64,000 bases of DNA. It comes from Pigmentiphaga aceris. GTDB lineage: Bacteria > Pseudomonadota > Gammaproteobacteria > Burkholderiales > Burkholderiaceae_B. The DNA lies in the NCBI RefSeq assembly GCF_008119665.1, contig NZ_CP043046.1, forward strand, positions 5,952,001 through 6,016,000, given 5' to 3'. Shown piece after piece: positions 11,589-20,244 of this stretch (positions are counted from its first letter, which is position 1; the number at the start of each line of letters is the position of its first letter). Position numbers and translations under genes: made by a program. Below the pieces are notes generated by a model. That model saw only the letters and a list, made by a program, of their open reading frames with translations, did not search any database and had not been told where the DNA came from.

Positions 11589-12106
11589 AGCGAAGTGGCG
11601 GCACGGGCCGCCTGGTCATAAAGGCCGGACAGCGCACGCAGCGTGTTGCCAAGTTTGTGATTGACGTCGGTGACCACGTTGGAATCGCCCAGGTTGTCCA
11701 GCAGGCACTGCTGACGAATGTCTCGATAGCGCTCGATGGCAGCCTGACCTTCCGGCGTGGCCGAATAGATCACTTCCTTGCCCACCTTCTGGCCAGCAAC
11801 CACCCCCAGGCGCTCAAGCTTTTTCAGCGAGTAGTTCACCAGGTGCGTGTCTTCGACGTTGAGCGTGAAGCAGATGTCGGCCAGCTTTTTGCCGCGACCA
11901 CGATGGAACACGTGGTGCAGCACCAGCACGTCCAGGGACGTCAGGTCGCGCAGGCCGGCAGCGGCCATGCAGCGAACCATCCAGCGATTGAAGGCGTGGG
12001 AAGCCACGATCAGGCCGAATTCGACTTCGGACGCCTCGGGCACACCGGAAGCAAGATGCGAAGACGACACGATCGGCGTCGGTTCTGGCGAGGAAGGTGG
12101 AGTCAT
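11585..12106 (-). CDS. MarR-like winged-helix transcriptional regulator
   Basis: A 173-residue protein with a central winged-helix fold. [29 protein letters not shown] is followed by a recognition-helix region ([20 protein letters not shown]) and a wing ([12 protein letters not shown]). This is the MarR/PadR-like arrangement. It is the first gene of the peptide-transport/peptidase/oxoprolinase operon and overlaps the next gene by four bases, so it likely controls its own operon in response to a peptide or pyroglutamate-like ligand. A dyad at 12140-12158 lies just upstream and could be its operator. The ligand is unknown. Confidence 0.8.
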
Positions 12107-12139
12107 CGATAGAAAGGAGCAGTCCGGACAATCACAAAA

Positions 12140-12158
12140 CGTTGAAGAATTATCAACG
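12140..12158. promoter_or_regulatory. Candidate operator dyad upstream of the MarR-like gene
   Basis: CGTTGA (12140-12145) and TCAACG (12153-12158) form an inverted repeat around an AT-rich seven-base spacer, 34 bases upstream of the minus-strand MarR-like start. The position suits an autoregulatory operator. Confidence 0.45.
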
Positions 12159-12341
12159 ATTTACAGACAGCATCATCGCATGATCACAAAGGGTTTACCC
12201 TTAATTCACTGCCATTTTTTTGCAACGTCGGGCATTTTCGAATAAGTCACATGCATTCGAAGGAAATAAATCCCCAGCAAGGTGCATGACCAAAGCCCCG
12301 ATTGGCTTATTGCACCAACTCAGTGCATATGGGGATACCGA

Positions 12342-13250
12342 CTAGACCACGTGACTTTGGTCCCGCAGCCACTTGCGAAACACCCCGAGTACCGGCGACT
12401 CGGTACGCTCGGCCCGGAAACACAGGTAATGACCTTGATCCAGGGTGACGGCCATGCCGGTCAAGGTGATCAGGTGGCCTTGCGCAAGTTCTTCTTCCAC
12501 CAGCAGCCGAGGCACCAGCCCAACCCCCAGGCCGCTCGCAACTGCCTGAACCAGCGCCGAATATCGCGTGAATCGCGGGCCGGTCAGCGTAGGCAGGTCG
12601 GGCGCGCCATGCTGGGCCGCCCATTGACGCCATGCCCCGGGGGCCTCTTCGTGATGCAACAAGCGCTGGCTACGTAGCGCATCGGCGCCTTCTGCGCGCT
12701 TGCCGCCCAGCAGGTCGGGCGCACCGATCGGCACGAACTCTCGCCCGCCGATGTATTCCACCATCAGCTCGGGCCATTGCCCGACACCGTATCGAATGGC
12801 CGCGTCGACACCAGGCGCAATCGCATCGTCGCGGCTCAGATGCTGGCCGAAACTCAAGGTGATGCCGGGGTGCCGCTGCCGGAAGTCCGGCAGACGCGGG
12901 ATCAACCACTTGGTCAGAAAGGTAGGCACACTGGCCAAGGTCAGCAAGCCGGTGGCGGTGCCCGCAGCCGCATCGTTTGCCCCGGCCCGAAGCTCGAAGC
13001 TGGCGGTTTCGATCTCGCGCAGCCCGCCCGACACGCGCTGCCAATAGCTGCGCGCAACGGGCGTCAGCTGCACGCTGCGCCCGTGTTTTTCCAATAATTC
13101 CACGCCCAGAAAAGACTCCAGGCTTGCCAGCTGCTTGCTCACCGCACTGACGGTGATGCACAGCGCGCCGGCCGCCTGCGTCATGTTCTGGTAACGCGCG
13201 ATGGCGTCGAGCGCCAATAATTCCTGAATGGTTGGGCAGCTGCGTTTCAT
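12342..13250 (-). CDS. LysR-family transcriptional regulator (GcvA-like)
   Basis: The 302-residue product has an N-terminal helix-turn-helix (AIARYQNMTQAAGALCITVSAV, then SKQLASLE) and a C-terminal substrate-binding domain of the type that reads SVPTFLTKWLIPRLPDF, typical of the GcvA/AmpR-like subgroup. The ATG at 13250 (MKRSCPT) fits the usual short leader before the DNA-binding domain; an upstream ATG in the open frame would add 19 unsupported residues. It is transcribed away from the polyamine/phosphonate-type ABC operon starting near 13463 and is the natural candidate for controlling it. The inducer is unknown. Confidence 0.9.
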   Translation of the reverse strand: MKRSCPTIQELLALDAIARYQNMTQAAGALCITVSAVSKQLASLESFLGVELLEKHGRSVQLTPVARSYWQRVSGGLREIETASFELRAGANDAAAGTATGLLTLASVPTFLTKWLIPRLPDFRQRHPGITLSFGQHLSRDDAIAPGVDAAIRYGVGQWPELMVEYIGGREFVPIGAPDLLGGKRAEGADALRSQRLLHHEEAPGAWRQWAAQHGAPDLPTLTGPRFTRYSALVQAVASGLGVGLVPRLLVEEELAQGHLITLTGMAVTLDQGHYLCFRAERTESPVLGVFRKWLRDQSHVV

Positions 13251-13462
13251 GACGCAAGCTTGCCCTCGCTTGATGACAAGGGCGTGAAACCCTTTCCATT
13301 TACTCAAGTCTTGTCATCGACGGTTCATATAGCGCGTCCATCATCCGGCTCTGTTGAATGCGCGATCAGCCTGATTGCGCAGCGCAAAGCATCGGATGCT
13401 GTCCAACGCGGAAACAATCGTGTTTCTCGCCAGACGCAGCCGTCTCCGCTGAGGACACTGGT

Positions 13463-14227
13463 TTGGTACGCGGCGTTTCCCTGGTCTATGGCGTCTATCT
13501 GTTGTTGCCGATCGTGTTGCTGTTGATCGGCAGCGTCGGCCAATCGTGGACCAACAGCCTGCTGCCCAGTGGCTTCACCGGCCAATGGTATGTCGACCTG
13601 TGGCAAGACAGCTCGTTTCGACGCGCTTTCGTCAACAGTCTGCTGGTGGCCGGTGCAACCTGCGTGATAGATCTGTTGCTGGCAGTACCGCTGGCGTACT
13701 CGCTGTATCACGGCGCACGCCGACGCGGCAGCCTGGCGGCGCGCATCGTCAGTGTGATGCCGGTAGCCGTGCCGACGATCACGCTGGGCTTTGGCTACAT
13801 GATCGTGTTCAACACCGACCTGATGCCCTGGCTGGGCAGCATGCCGCTGCTGATCGCAGCGCACGTCATCCATACCCTGCCCTATCTGACCCATACGCTG
13901 CTGGCAGACCTGCGCCATTTGCAGCCCGAAAAGCTGGAACAGGCGGCCGCCACGCTGGGCGCATCCGGCTGGCAGCAATTCGCCGGCGTGGTGCTGCCCA
14001 ATCTGCGCCACAGCATGGTCAGCGGCCTGGTGATGGTCGCAGCGATATCGGTGGGCGAATTCAACCTGTCGAACCTGCTGGTGAGTTTCCAGAACCGCAC
14101 CTACCCCGTCGTGCTGCTGCAAGCCTTCTACGGTGCCACCGGGTTTGCGTGCGCGGCCACCGTGATTCTGTTGGTGCTGGCCTGCGCATCCGCGCTGATT
14201 TCCTCGCGGGTGGTTCGTCATGCCTGA
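13463..14227 (+). CDS. ABC transporter permease (PotC/PhnV-like)
   Basis: A six-helix inner-membrane permease of the spermidine/2-aminoethylphosphonate/iron group, with VYLLLPIVLLLIGS at the start and the EAA loop AAATLGASGWQQFAGVVLPNL. I prefer the TTG at 13463, preceded by GAGG at the right spacing, because the 35 residues before it (open from ATG 13358) are polar, cysteine-containing and unlike a permease N terminus; the 13358 start remains possible. It is the first gene of an operon with an ATPase, a binding protein and a second permease, giving a complete importer. Substrate is uncertain. Confidence 0.82.
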   Translation: MVRGVSLVYGVYLLLPIVLLLIGSVGQSWTNSLLPSGFTGQWYVDLWQDSSFRRAFVNSLLVAGATCVIDLLLAVPLAYSLYHGARRRGSLAARIVSVMPVAVPTITLGFGYMIVFNTDLMPWLGSMPLLIAAHVIHTLPYLTHTLLADLRHLQPEKLEQAAATLGASGWQQFAGVVLPNLRHSMVSGLVMVAAISVGEFNLSNLLVSFQNRTYPVVLLQAFYGATGFACAATVILLVLACASALISSRVVRHA

Positions 14228-14278
14228 TCGTCATTCTCTTCTGCGGGCGCAGGTCTGCACTGCACCCAGGACGCCATC

Positions 14279-15307
14279 ATGAGCCTGATTCTCGACCACG
14301 TTTCCTACACCTATCCCGGCAGCGCACACGGCCTGCACGACGTGTCGATCGACGTGAAAAGCGGTGAACTGGTGGCGGTCATCGGCCCCAGCGGTTCGGG
14401 CAAGTCAACGCTGCTGAAACTGGTATCGGGCTTGAGCACCGGCCACAGCGGGCGCATCGCGCTCGGTGGCGAAGACTTGGCCGGTAAACCGGTGCACCAG
14501 CGCGAACTGGGCATGGTGTTTCAGAGCTACGCGCTGTTCCCGCACCTGAGCGTGCTGGACAACGTGGCGTATGGACTGAAGCTGCGCAAAGTCGCCACTA
14601 ACGAGCGGCGCAGACGCGCGCAGGAATTGCTGGAGACCGTGGGGCTAGGTTCCTACGGAGCCAGCCCGGTCACGCAATTGTCGGGGGGACAGCAGCAGCG
14701 TGTGGCGCTGGCCCGCGCACTGGCCATCGACCCCAAAGCATTGCTGCTGGACGAGCCGCTGGCAGCTTTGGACGCGGGTATTCGCGGGCATCTGCGCGAC
14801 CAGATTCGTCAACTGCAACAGCGCTTCGGTGCCACCACGCTGCTGGTCACACACGACCAGGAAGAAGCGCTGACCATGGCCGACCGGGTGGCCGTGCTGA
14901 AGGACGGACGACTGCTGCAACTGGCCACGCCGCGTGACATCTACACGCGCCCTGCCACCCGTGCGGTGGCGGAATTCGTCGGCTTGTCGACACTGCTACC
15001 GGGGCGGGTGTCGGCAGTGGATCGTGTCGATGTGGGCTTTGCGGAATTGAAGACGGCAACGGGTTCGCGTGCCGCAGGCAGCACCGTGTGCGCGTTGATC
15101 CGCCCCGAACACATGCGGCCCGATCCTGAAGTCGATGCGGCGAATCGCTTCCTTGGCACACCTGGGCAGCAACGTTACCTGGGTTCCGTTGTGCGCTACG
15201 ACTTCCTGGTGGCAGGTGCCTCGCAGCGCTTCCTGGCGGAGTCGCCGGTGCCTGCGCGTGAGGCCATCGCCATTGACCCTGATCACATCCATTTGCTGGA
15301 CGAATGA
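14279..15307 (+). CDS. ABC transporter ATP-binding protein (PotA/FbpC-like)
   Basis: A 342-residue ATPase with Walker A GPSGSGKST near residues 38-46, the Q-loop region VFQSYALFPHL, signature LSGGQQQR, Walker B LLLDEPLAALD and switch histidine VTHDQEEA. The C-terminal hundred residues (GRVSAVDRVDVGF, then ALIRPEHMR) form the TOBE-like regulatory domain found in polyamine, phosphonate and iron importers. It sits between the two permease genes of the same operon and powers them on the cytoplasmic face. Confidence 0.93.
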   Translation: MSLILDHVSYTYPGSAHGLHDVSIDVKSGELVAVIGPSGSGKSTLLKLVSGLSTGHSGRIALGGEDLAGKPVHQRELGMVFQSYALFPHLSVLDNVAYGLKLRKVATNERRRRAQELLETVGLGSYGASPVTQLSGGQQQRVALARALAIDPKALLLDEPLAALDAGIRGHLRDQIRQLQQRFGATTLLVTHDQEEALTMADRVAVLKDGRLLQLATPRDIYTRPATRAVAEFVGLSTLLPGRVSAVDRVDVGFAELKTATGSRAAGSTVCALIRPEHMRPDPEVDAANRFLGTPGQQRYLGSVVRYDFLVAGASQRFLAESPVPAREAIAIDPDHIHLLDE

Positions 15308-15486
15308 GGGATCGCCAGTGCACAAAAACGCATGCGTGTTTTGCATTGGCGATGTCTTTGTCCTTCCGATTTTGCAGACATCATCACGAGCCGACTGCCG
15401 GCAATTTTCTGTGCGCAGTCAGGCGCATTCGTGATCTTCGATTCTTTCTTCCCCTCGCCCATCGGGCAGCTTTTTCCAGAGGCACC

Positions 15487-16566
15487 ATGCAACGCAGACA
15501 ACTGATCCAGGCCGCCGGCGCACTGTCACTCGCCGCCTTGCTGGCCGGCCCGGCCGCCGCCTTCGATGGCCCCGAACTCTACAGCGGTGAAAAAGCGCTG
15601 TACGCCGACGCGCAAAAAGAAGGCCTGGTCGTATCCTTCGACACCGGCCCGGAATGGGCCAACTGGAAGTCGCTGTTCCGTGACTTCAAGAAGCGTTACC
15701 CGGAAGTGGAAATCACCTACAACGACATCGGCTCGGCCGCTACTGTCGTGGCCCTGGACAAGACCCGTCGCCGCCCGCAGGCCGACACCGCCTACTACTT
15801 CGCCGCCTCTGCCGTGGACGCCGTGAAGAAGGACGTGGTTGCGCCTTTCAAGCCGATCAACTTCGACAAGCTGCCCCCGGTGTTCCGTGAAGACGAGGGC
15901 CGCTGGTTCACCATCCACACGCTGAACATCGCGTTCCTGGTGAACACCAAGCTGGTCAAGAACGTGCCCACCAGCTGGGCCGATCTGCTGAAACCCGAAT
16001 ACAAGAACAGCGTGGTCTACCTGGACCCGCGAACCGCTGGGGTCGGCCAAGTTGTTGTGTTCGCGGCGGCCTACGGCAACGGTGGCAGCGTTGAAAACGT
16101 GCAGCCCGGCACCGACTATCTAGGCAAGCTGCACGCCGCCGGCAACGTGCAACGCATCGAAGGCACTACGCCTTACGCCAAGTTCCTGAAGGGCGAAATC
16201 CCCATCTGGATCGGCTACGAAAATGACGGCCTGAAAGCCAAGTACACCGACGGCATGGGCGACGCCGTGCAGGTCGTGATCCCGAAGGAAGCCAGCGTGG
16301 CTGCACCGTATGCGATCAGCCTGGTGAAGAACGGTCCCAACCCGAATTCCGGCAAGCTGTGGCTCAACTTCATCATGAGCAAAGCCGGCCAGAACCTGTT
16401 CGCGCAAGGCTATGTGCGCCCGTCCGTGCCGGGCATCGCCTTGTCGGACGAGGTGCGCGCCAAGATGCCTGACGCACCGCAGGTCAAGCCGCTGGATGTG
16501 GTCAAGGCAGCCGAGCGCAAGGCAGAAGTCGACAAGCTGTGGACCGCAGCCACGGTGGGTAAATAA
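15487..16566 (+). CDS. ABC transporter substrate-binding protein (extracellular solute-binding family 1-like)
   Basis: A 359-residue periplasmic protein. The ATG at 15487 follows an AGAGG ribosome site and opens a signal peptide (MQRRQLIQAAGALSLAALLA) ending AAA; the RRQLI start could even use the Tat pathway. The mature part starts LYSGEKALYADAQKEGLVVSF, like iron(III)/2-aminoethylphosphonate/thiamine-type binding proteins, and contains NTKLVKNVPTSWADLLKPEY, a conserved segment of that group. The longer open frame from 15304 is not used. It probably binds a small anionic or metal-bound solute; the ligand cannot be assigned. Confidence 0.9.
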   Translation: MQRRQLIQAAGALSLAALLAGPAAAFDGPELYSGEKALYADAQKEGLVVSFDTGPEWANWKSLFRDFKKRYPEVEITYNDIGSAATVVALDKTRRRPQADTAYYFAASAVDAVKKDVVAPFKPINFDKLPPVFREDEGRWFTIHTLNIAFLVNTKLVKNVPTSWADLLKPEYKNSVVYLDPRTAGVGQVVVFAAAYGNGGSVENVQPGTDYLGKLHAAGNVQRIEGTTPYAKFLKGEIPIWIGYENDGLKAKYTDGMGDAVQVVIPKEASVAAPYAISLVKNGPNPNSGKLWLNFIMSKAGQNLFAQGYVRPSVPGIALSDEVRAKMPDAPQVKPLDVVKAAERKAEVDKLWTAATVGK

Positions 16567-16673
16567 GCAATGTCCGCGACGCACCTGCGGTACCTGGCCG
16601 GGATCGGTTTTGCTGCATCGGATCGGCCGCTTGCCGAGTGCAGCGATCGCCGGCTGCCGGAAGGCACTGCGCG

Positions 16674-17492
16674 ATGAAACGCGTTGGTGGCTGGCCGGCC
16701 TGGCTGTTCATGGCCTTGTTCTTTGCCGCGCCCCTGGCGGCGCTGCTGCCCGAAGCCTTTGGCGAAGGCGGCAGCGCTTTCGGCCGGGTATTTGCAGATG
16801 ACTTGTTCTGGCAGGCCTTGCGCAACACGCTGGGCCTGGGACTGACGGCAGGTGCCGTATCGGCCGTGGTCGGCACCCTGATCGCCATCGAGCTTGCACG
16901 CCAGCCAGCCCATCGCCGTCACTGGATGATGAGCCTGCTGGGCCTGCCGCTGGCGTTCTCGGGTCTGGTCATTGCCTACGGCTTCATCCTGGCCTTCGGG
17001 CGCGCGGGCTTCGTCACTCAATTGCTGGCCTTTCTGGGTGCAGACCCGGCCGTGGTCGGCAACTGGATCTACACCGTGGGCGGGGTGGGCCTGGCCTACG
17101 CCTACTACCTGGTGCCGCGCGTCGCGCTGTCACTCTACCCCTTGTTCGCCAACCTCGATCCGCGACCGATGGATGCCGCTCGCACCCTGGGTGCATCGCG
17201 CTTGCAGGCCTTCATCGACACCGTGATCCCTGAAGTTGCGCCATCGGTTTTTTCCAGCGCCTGCCTGGTGGCAGCGCTGGCCATGGGCACCTACGGCACG
17301 GCGCTGGCCTTGGCCGGCACCCAACTGAATATTCTTCCGCTGATGTTGCTTTCGAAAGTCAGCGACGGCGGCTCGGACTTCGCGGGCGCAGCCGCCTTGT
17401 CCCTGCTTTTGATGGCTGTCTGCGTGTTCGTGATGGGAATCGGTGATGTCGTCACCTCGAAGCGAGACCGGGCTGCCCATGGCAGTCACTGA
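16674..17492 (+). CDS. ABC transporter permease (PotB/PhnU-like)
   Basis: A 272-residue permease with about six helices (WPAWLFMALFFAAPLAALLP first) and an EAA loop at MDAARTLGASRLQAFIDTVIPEV. The start at 16674 (MKRVGGW) is chosen because the earlier part of the open frame is arginine-rich and not membrane-like. It is the second channel subunit of the importer whose ATPase and binding protein are encoded just upstream. Its end overlaps the start of the next gene. Confidence 0.9.
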   Translation: MKRVGGWPAWLFMALFFAAPLAALLPEAFGEGGSAFGRVFADDLFWQALRNTLGLGLTAGAVSAVVGTLIAIELARQPAHRRHWMMSLLGLPLAFSGLVIAYGFILAFGRAGFVTQLLAFLGADPAVVGNWIYTVGGVGLAYAYYLVPRVALSLYPLFANLDPRPMDAARTLGASRLQAFIDTVIPEVAPSVFSSACLVAALAMGTYGTALALAGTQLNILPLMLLSKVSDGGSDFAGAAALSLLLMAVCVFVMGIGDVVTSKRDRAAHGSH

Positions 17493-17997
17493 TATGCAAC
17501 TGGCCCTGGCACGTCGCCAGCGTGGGGGCGGACGCCTGCGTCAGCCAGTGGCCATGATCGGCCCGGGCGATGGCTCCCCTGCCGTATGTGCCGATGCACG
17601 CGAAATCGCGGGCTACCTGGCACGTGCAGGCATGACCATCGTCTGCGGCGGTCGGGGCGGCGTGATGGAAGCCGCATCACGCGGCGCGACGGAAAACGGC
17701 GGCATTGCCATCGGCTTTCTGCCCGAGGAAGACTTAAGCGCCGCCAACCGTTATCTGAGCATCGCCCTGCCCACCGGCATGGGCGAAATGCGCAATGCCC
17801 TGATCGCCCGCAGCGCCGTCTGCCTGGTGGCCGTGGGCGGCGGCATGGGCACCATTTCCGAGATGGCGCTGGGCCTGAAATGGGGCAAGCGTGTGTTCAC
17901 ACTGCACGCCGACCTGGTGTTGCCGGGGGCCACCGCATGTGCGGATGTGCCCAGCTTGTTGACGGCGGTGATGGGGTACCTGGTGGACGTGGAGTGA
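17479..17997 (+). CDS. LOG-like Rossmann protein (TIGR00725 family)
   Basis: A 172-residue protein with VAMIGPGDGSP, the conserved VCGGRGGVMEAASRGA and the GTISEMALGLKWGK region, all features of the LOG/SLOG superfamily group usually annotated TIGR00725. These small Rossmann-like proteins bind nucleotide-related ligands; some relatives are cytokinin-activating phosphoribohydrolases, but this subgroup has no settled function. The ATG at 17479 overlaps the upstream permease gene by 14 bases, and an ATG at 17494 is a possible alternative, so the gene belongs to the transporter operon. Its job there is unknown. Confidence 0.8.
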   Translation: MAVTDMQLALARRQRGGGRLRQPVAMIGPGDGSPAVCADAREIAGYLARAGMTIVCGGRGGVMEAASRGATENGGIAIGFLPEEDLSAANRYLSIALPTGMGEMRNALIARSAVCLVAVGGGMGTISEMALGLKWGKRVFTLHADLVLPGATACADVPSLLTAVMGYLVDVE

Positions 17998-18107
17998 TGC
18001 CAGGGTTTGTCGCCTGACATCTGCTGCCTGCGACCTGATTTGCAGGTGGTCGCCCGTTCCTGCGGGCGATTGATAAGCCGCGACCGCTTCCCCCACTGCC
18101 AGCCAGT

Positions 18108-18644
18108 TCACCCCAAGCTGATTTCGCCCGAGGGCACCGCGACAATCGGTTTGCCGAAGCTGGTGATCGCCGGCAAGGTCGCGTTGTGATGCGCGCGGAT
18201 CTGTGCAGCCGACGCGTGCGGTTTGTCCTGCGTGGTGTGGGCATCTGCCGCGATGGTCACCGAATAGCCCAATGCAGCGGCGCGGCGCACTGTCGTGTCC
18301 ACGCAGAACTCGCTGGCGTAGCCGCAGACGATCACATGCTCGGTTGCCTGATCGGCCAACAGCTCACCCAATGCCGTGCGCAGGAAGGAATCTGGCGTGG
18401 TCTTGCGCACATGCTGGTCGCCTTCCGCCACGCGCAGGCCGTTGGCAAGCTGCCACCCGTCGCTGCCGCGCACCATCGCACCGCTGTCGGTTTCGTGTTG
18501 CACGAAGATCACCGGCACCTTGGCCTGCCTGGCTCGCTCGGTCAGCGCGTTGATGCGATCGATGGTGGCGTCCGCCTCGAAGGGACGCGGCTCTTCGTCG
18601 AACAGGCGGCGCTGGACATCGATCACAAGCAGGGCAGAACGCAT
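18108..18644 (-). CDS. Isochorismatase-like cysteine hydrolase
   Basis: A 178-residue cytoplasmic hydrolase. It opens MRSALLVIDVQRRLFDEEP, where the aspartate of DVQ is catalytic, has the lysine in KTTPDSF, and the cysteine in GYASEFCVDTTVRRA, completing the Asp-Lys-Cys triad of the isochorismatase-like superfamily. Family members split amides or enol ethers, for example nicotinamide, ureidoacrylate or isochorismate; the precise substrate is not evident. The ATG at 18644 is taken rather than the longer frame because the DVQ motif normally lies within the first dozen residues. It is convergent with the LOG-like gene. Confidence 0.88.
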   Translation of the reverse strand: MRSALLVIDVQRRLFDEEPRPFEADATIDRINALTERARQAKVPVIFVQHETDSGAMVRGSDGWQLANGLRVAEGDQHVRKTTPDSFLRTALGELLADQATEHVIVCGYASEFCVDTTVRRAAALGYSVTIAADAHTTQDKPHASAAQIRAHHNATLPAITSFGKPIVAVPSGEISLG

Positions 18645-19023
18645 CGGCAATTCCTTGAAGACAGCACGGGCGCAACCACGGGAAGTGGTGGCGCACCGGA
18701 CTTCTGTGCGCCTGCGCAATCGCGCATTTTACGCGCCAGCTCTGGCGTCTTCAGGTAAGGATTTCCCCCTTGCCGGGCAGGCGCTGGAGAAACCGCATCA
18801 CACGTCTAACACCACACGCGACCGATGAAAGTCAGTTGGAAAAGCGGCATCAACGGCGTGTCATGTTTGCCGGCGCAACGCTATTGCTTGCGTCTTGCCT
18901 GCATATCGCGTTCATGCCGTTTGCATGACGACCTCATCTCTTGCGGCACAAATGCAACTTAGTATCGTTTAAACACAATCATTGATATGATACTAAGTTG
19001 CATATAGATGAATTTTTGATCTC
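18645..19023. promoter_or_regulatory. Intergenic region with a 15-bp inverted-repeat operator (18952-19003)
   Basis: This 379-base gap between divergent genes has no convincing open frame. Just before the membrane-protein start it contains two perfectly complementary 15-base arms, 18952-18966 (ATGCAACTTAGTATC) and 18989-19003, separated by a 22-base AT-rich spacer that contains the palindrome GTTTAAAC. The second arm ends 20 bases before the ATG at 19024, so a bound repressor would cover the promoter or start region. No regulator gene lies next to it. Confidence 0.7.
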
Positions 19024-20244
19024 ATGGCCTCCACCTTCGTCCACTCCGCCAACCCGTCTGCGACGGGCGGCGCGTCAAGCGCCACCGGGCGGCTGCTGTC
19101 CATCGACGCGCTGCGCGGCCTGGTGATCCTGTTCATGTTGCTCGATCACGTGCGCGAAACCTTCTACCTGCATCACCAGGTACCCGACCCGATGTCGGTG
19201 GCCGACACCGACCCGGCGCTGTTCTTCAGCCGCATGCTCAGCCACGTCTGCGCACCGGTGTTTGTGTTCCTGACGGGCTTGTCGGCGTATCTGTATGGGA
19301 ACCGGTACGGAAGCCAATCCAGCAACTCACAACATGCCAGCCGCGCCGCCGCCTCCAGCTTCCTGGCCAAACGCGGCTTGTTCCTGGTTGTGCTGGAAAT
19401 GACATTGGTCAGCTTTGCCTGGACCTTTGTATTCCCGCCCAATGTGCTGTATCTGCAAGTGATCTGGGTCATCGGCCTGAGCATGCTGGCCCTGGCCGCC
19501 CTGGTGTGGTTGCCGCGCCCGGCGCTGATCGCCGTTGGTGTGGTGCTGGTGGCAGGCCATAACCTGCTGGATGGTCTGCACTTCCCGGTCGGCCACTGGA
19601 TGCATGTGCCCTGGGCCATCCTGCATGACCGTGGCTGGATCAACGTGTCGGACACCTTCCGACTGCGCACCTCTTACCCGCTGCTGCCCTGGATCGGTGT
19701 GATCGCCTTGGGCTACGCAACCGGCCCGATGTTCCTGCCGCGTGCCGACGCCGCGCAGCGTCAGAAAAAGCTGCTGGGCTGGGGCATGGGGCTGCTGGCG
19801 GGCTTTGCCGTCTTGCGCGTGCTGGACGTCTACGGTGAAAAGCCCTGGGCGCTTGGCGACACCCTGCTGCGCAGCGTAATGAGCTTCGTCAACATCACCA
19901 AGTACCCGCCCTCGCTGCTCTTCCTGATGCTGACGCTGGGCGTGGGCCTGTTGCTGCTGCGTGCGTTCGAACGCCGACAAGGCGCAAGCTGGCTCGCCCC
20001 CCTGGCGGTCTTCGGGGCTGCGCCCATGTTCTTCTATCTGCTGCACTTGTACGTGCTGAAGTTCCTGTACCTGGGGGCCGTGGCAATGTGGGGATTGAAC
20101 TACGGCAAGTTCTTCGGTTTCGATGCGGTCTGGCAGGTATGGCTGGGGTCTATCGTGCTGGCGCTTGCGCTGTATGCGCCGGTGCGCGCCTTTGCGGCGT
20201 TCAAGGCACGCCGTCGTGACATTGCCTGGTTGAAGTACCTGTAA
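19024..20244 (+). CDS. Multi-pass membrane protein, DUF1624/HGSNAT-like acyltransferase family
   Basis: A 406-residue inner-membrane protein. After a short polar start comes RLLSIDALRGLVILFMLLDH, the conserved first segment of the DUF1624/heparan-glucosaminide N-acetyltransferase-like family, with the DALRG and DHVR motifs. Around ten hydrophobic helices follow, including PVFVFLTGLSAYLYG. Such proteins are thought to transfer acyl groups across the membrane, but bacterial substrates are mostly unknown. It stops immediately before the porin gene, so both are probably cotranscribed behind the dyad at 18952-19003. Confidence 0.83.
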   Translation: MASTFVHSANPSATGGASSATGRLLSIDALRGLVILFMLLDHVRETFYLHHQVPDPMSVADTDPALFFSRMLSHVCAPVFVFLTGLSAYLYGNRYGSQSSNSQHASRAAASSFLAKRGLFLVVLEMTLVSFAWTFVFPPNVLYLQVIWVIGLSMLALAALVWLPRPALIAVGVVLVAGHNLLDGLHFPVGHWMHVPWAILHDRGWINVSDTFRLRTSYPLLPWIGVIALGYATGPMFLPRADAAQRQKKLLGWGMGLLAGFAVLRVLDVYGEKPWALGDTLLRSVMSFVNITKYPPSLLFLMLTLGVGLLLLRAFERRQGASWLAPLAVFGAAPMFFYLLHLYVLKFLYLGAVAMWGLNYGKFFGFDAVWQVWLGSIVLALALYAPVRAFAAFKARRRDIAWLKYL

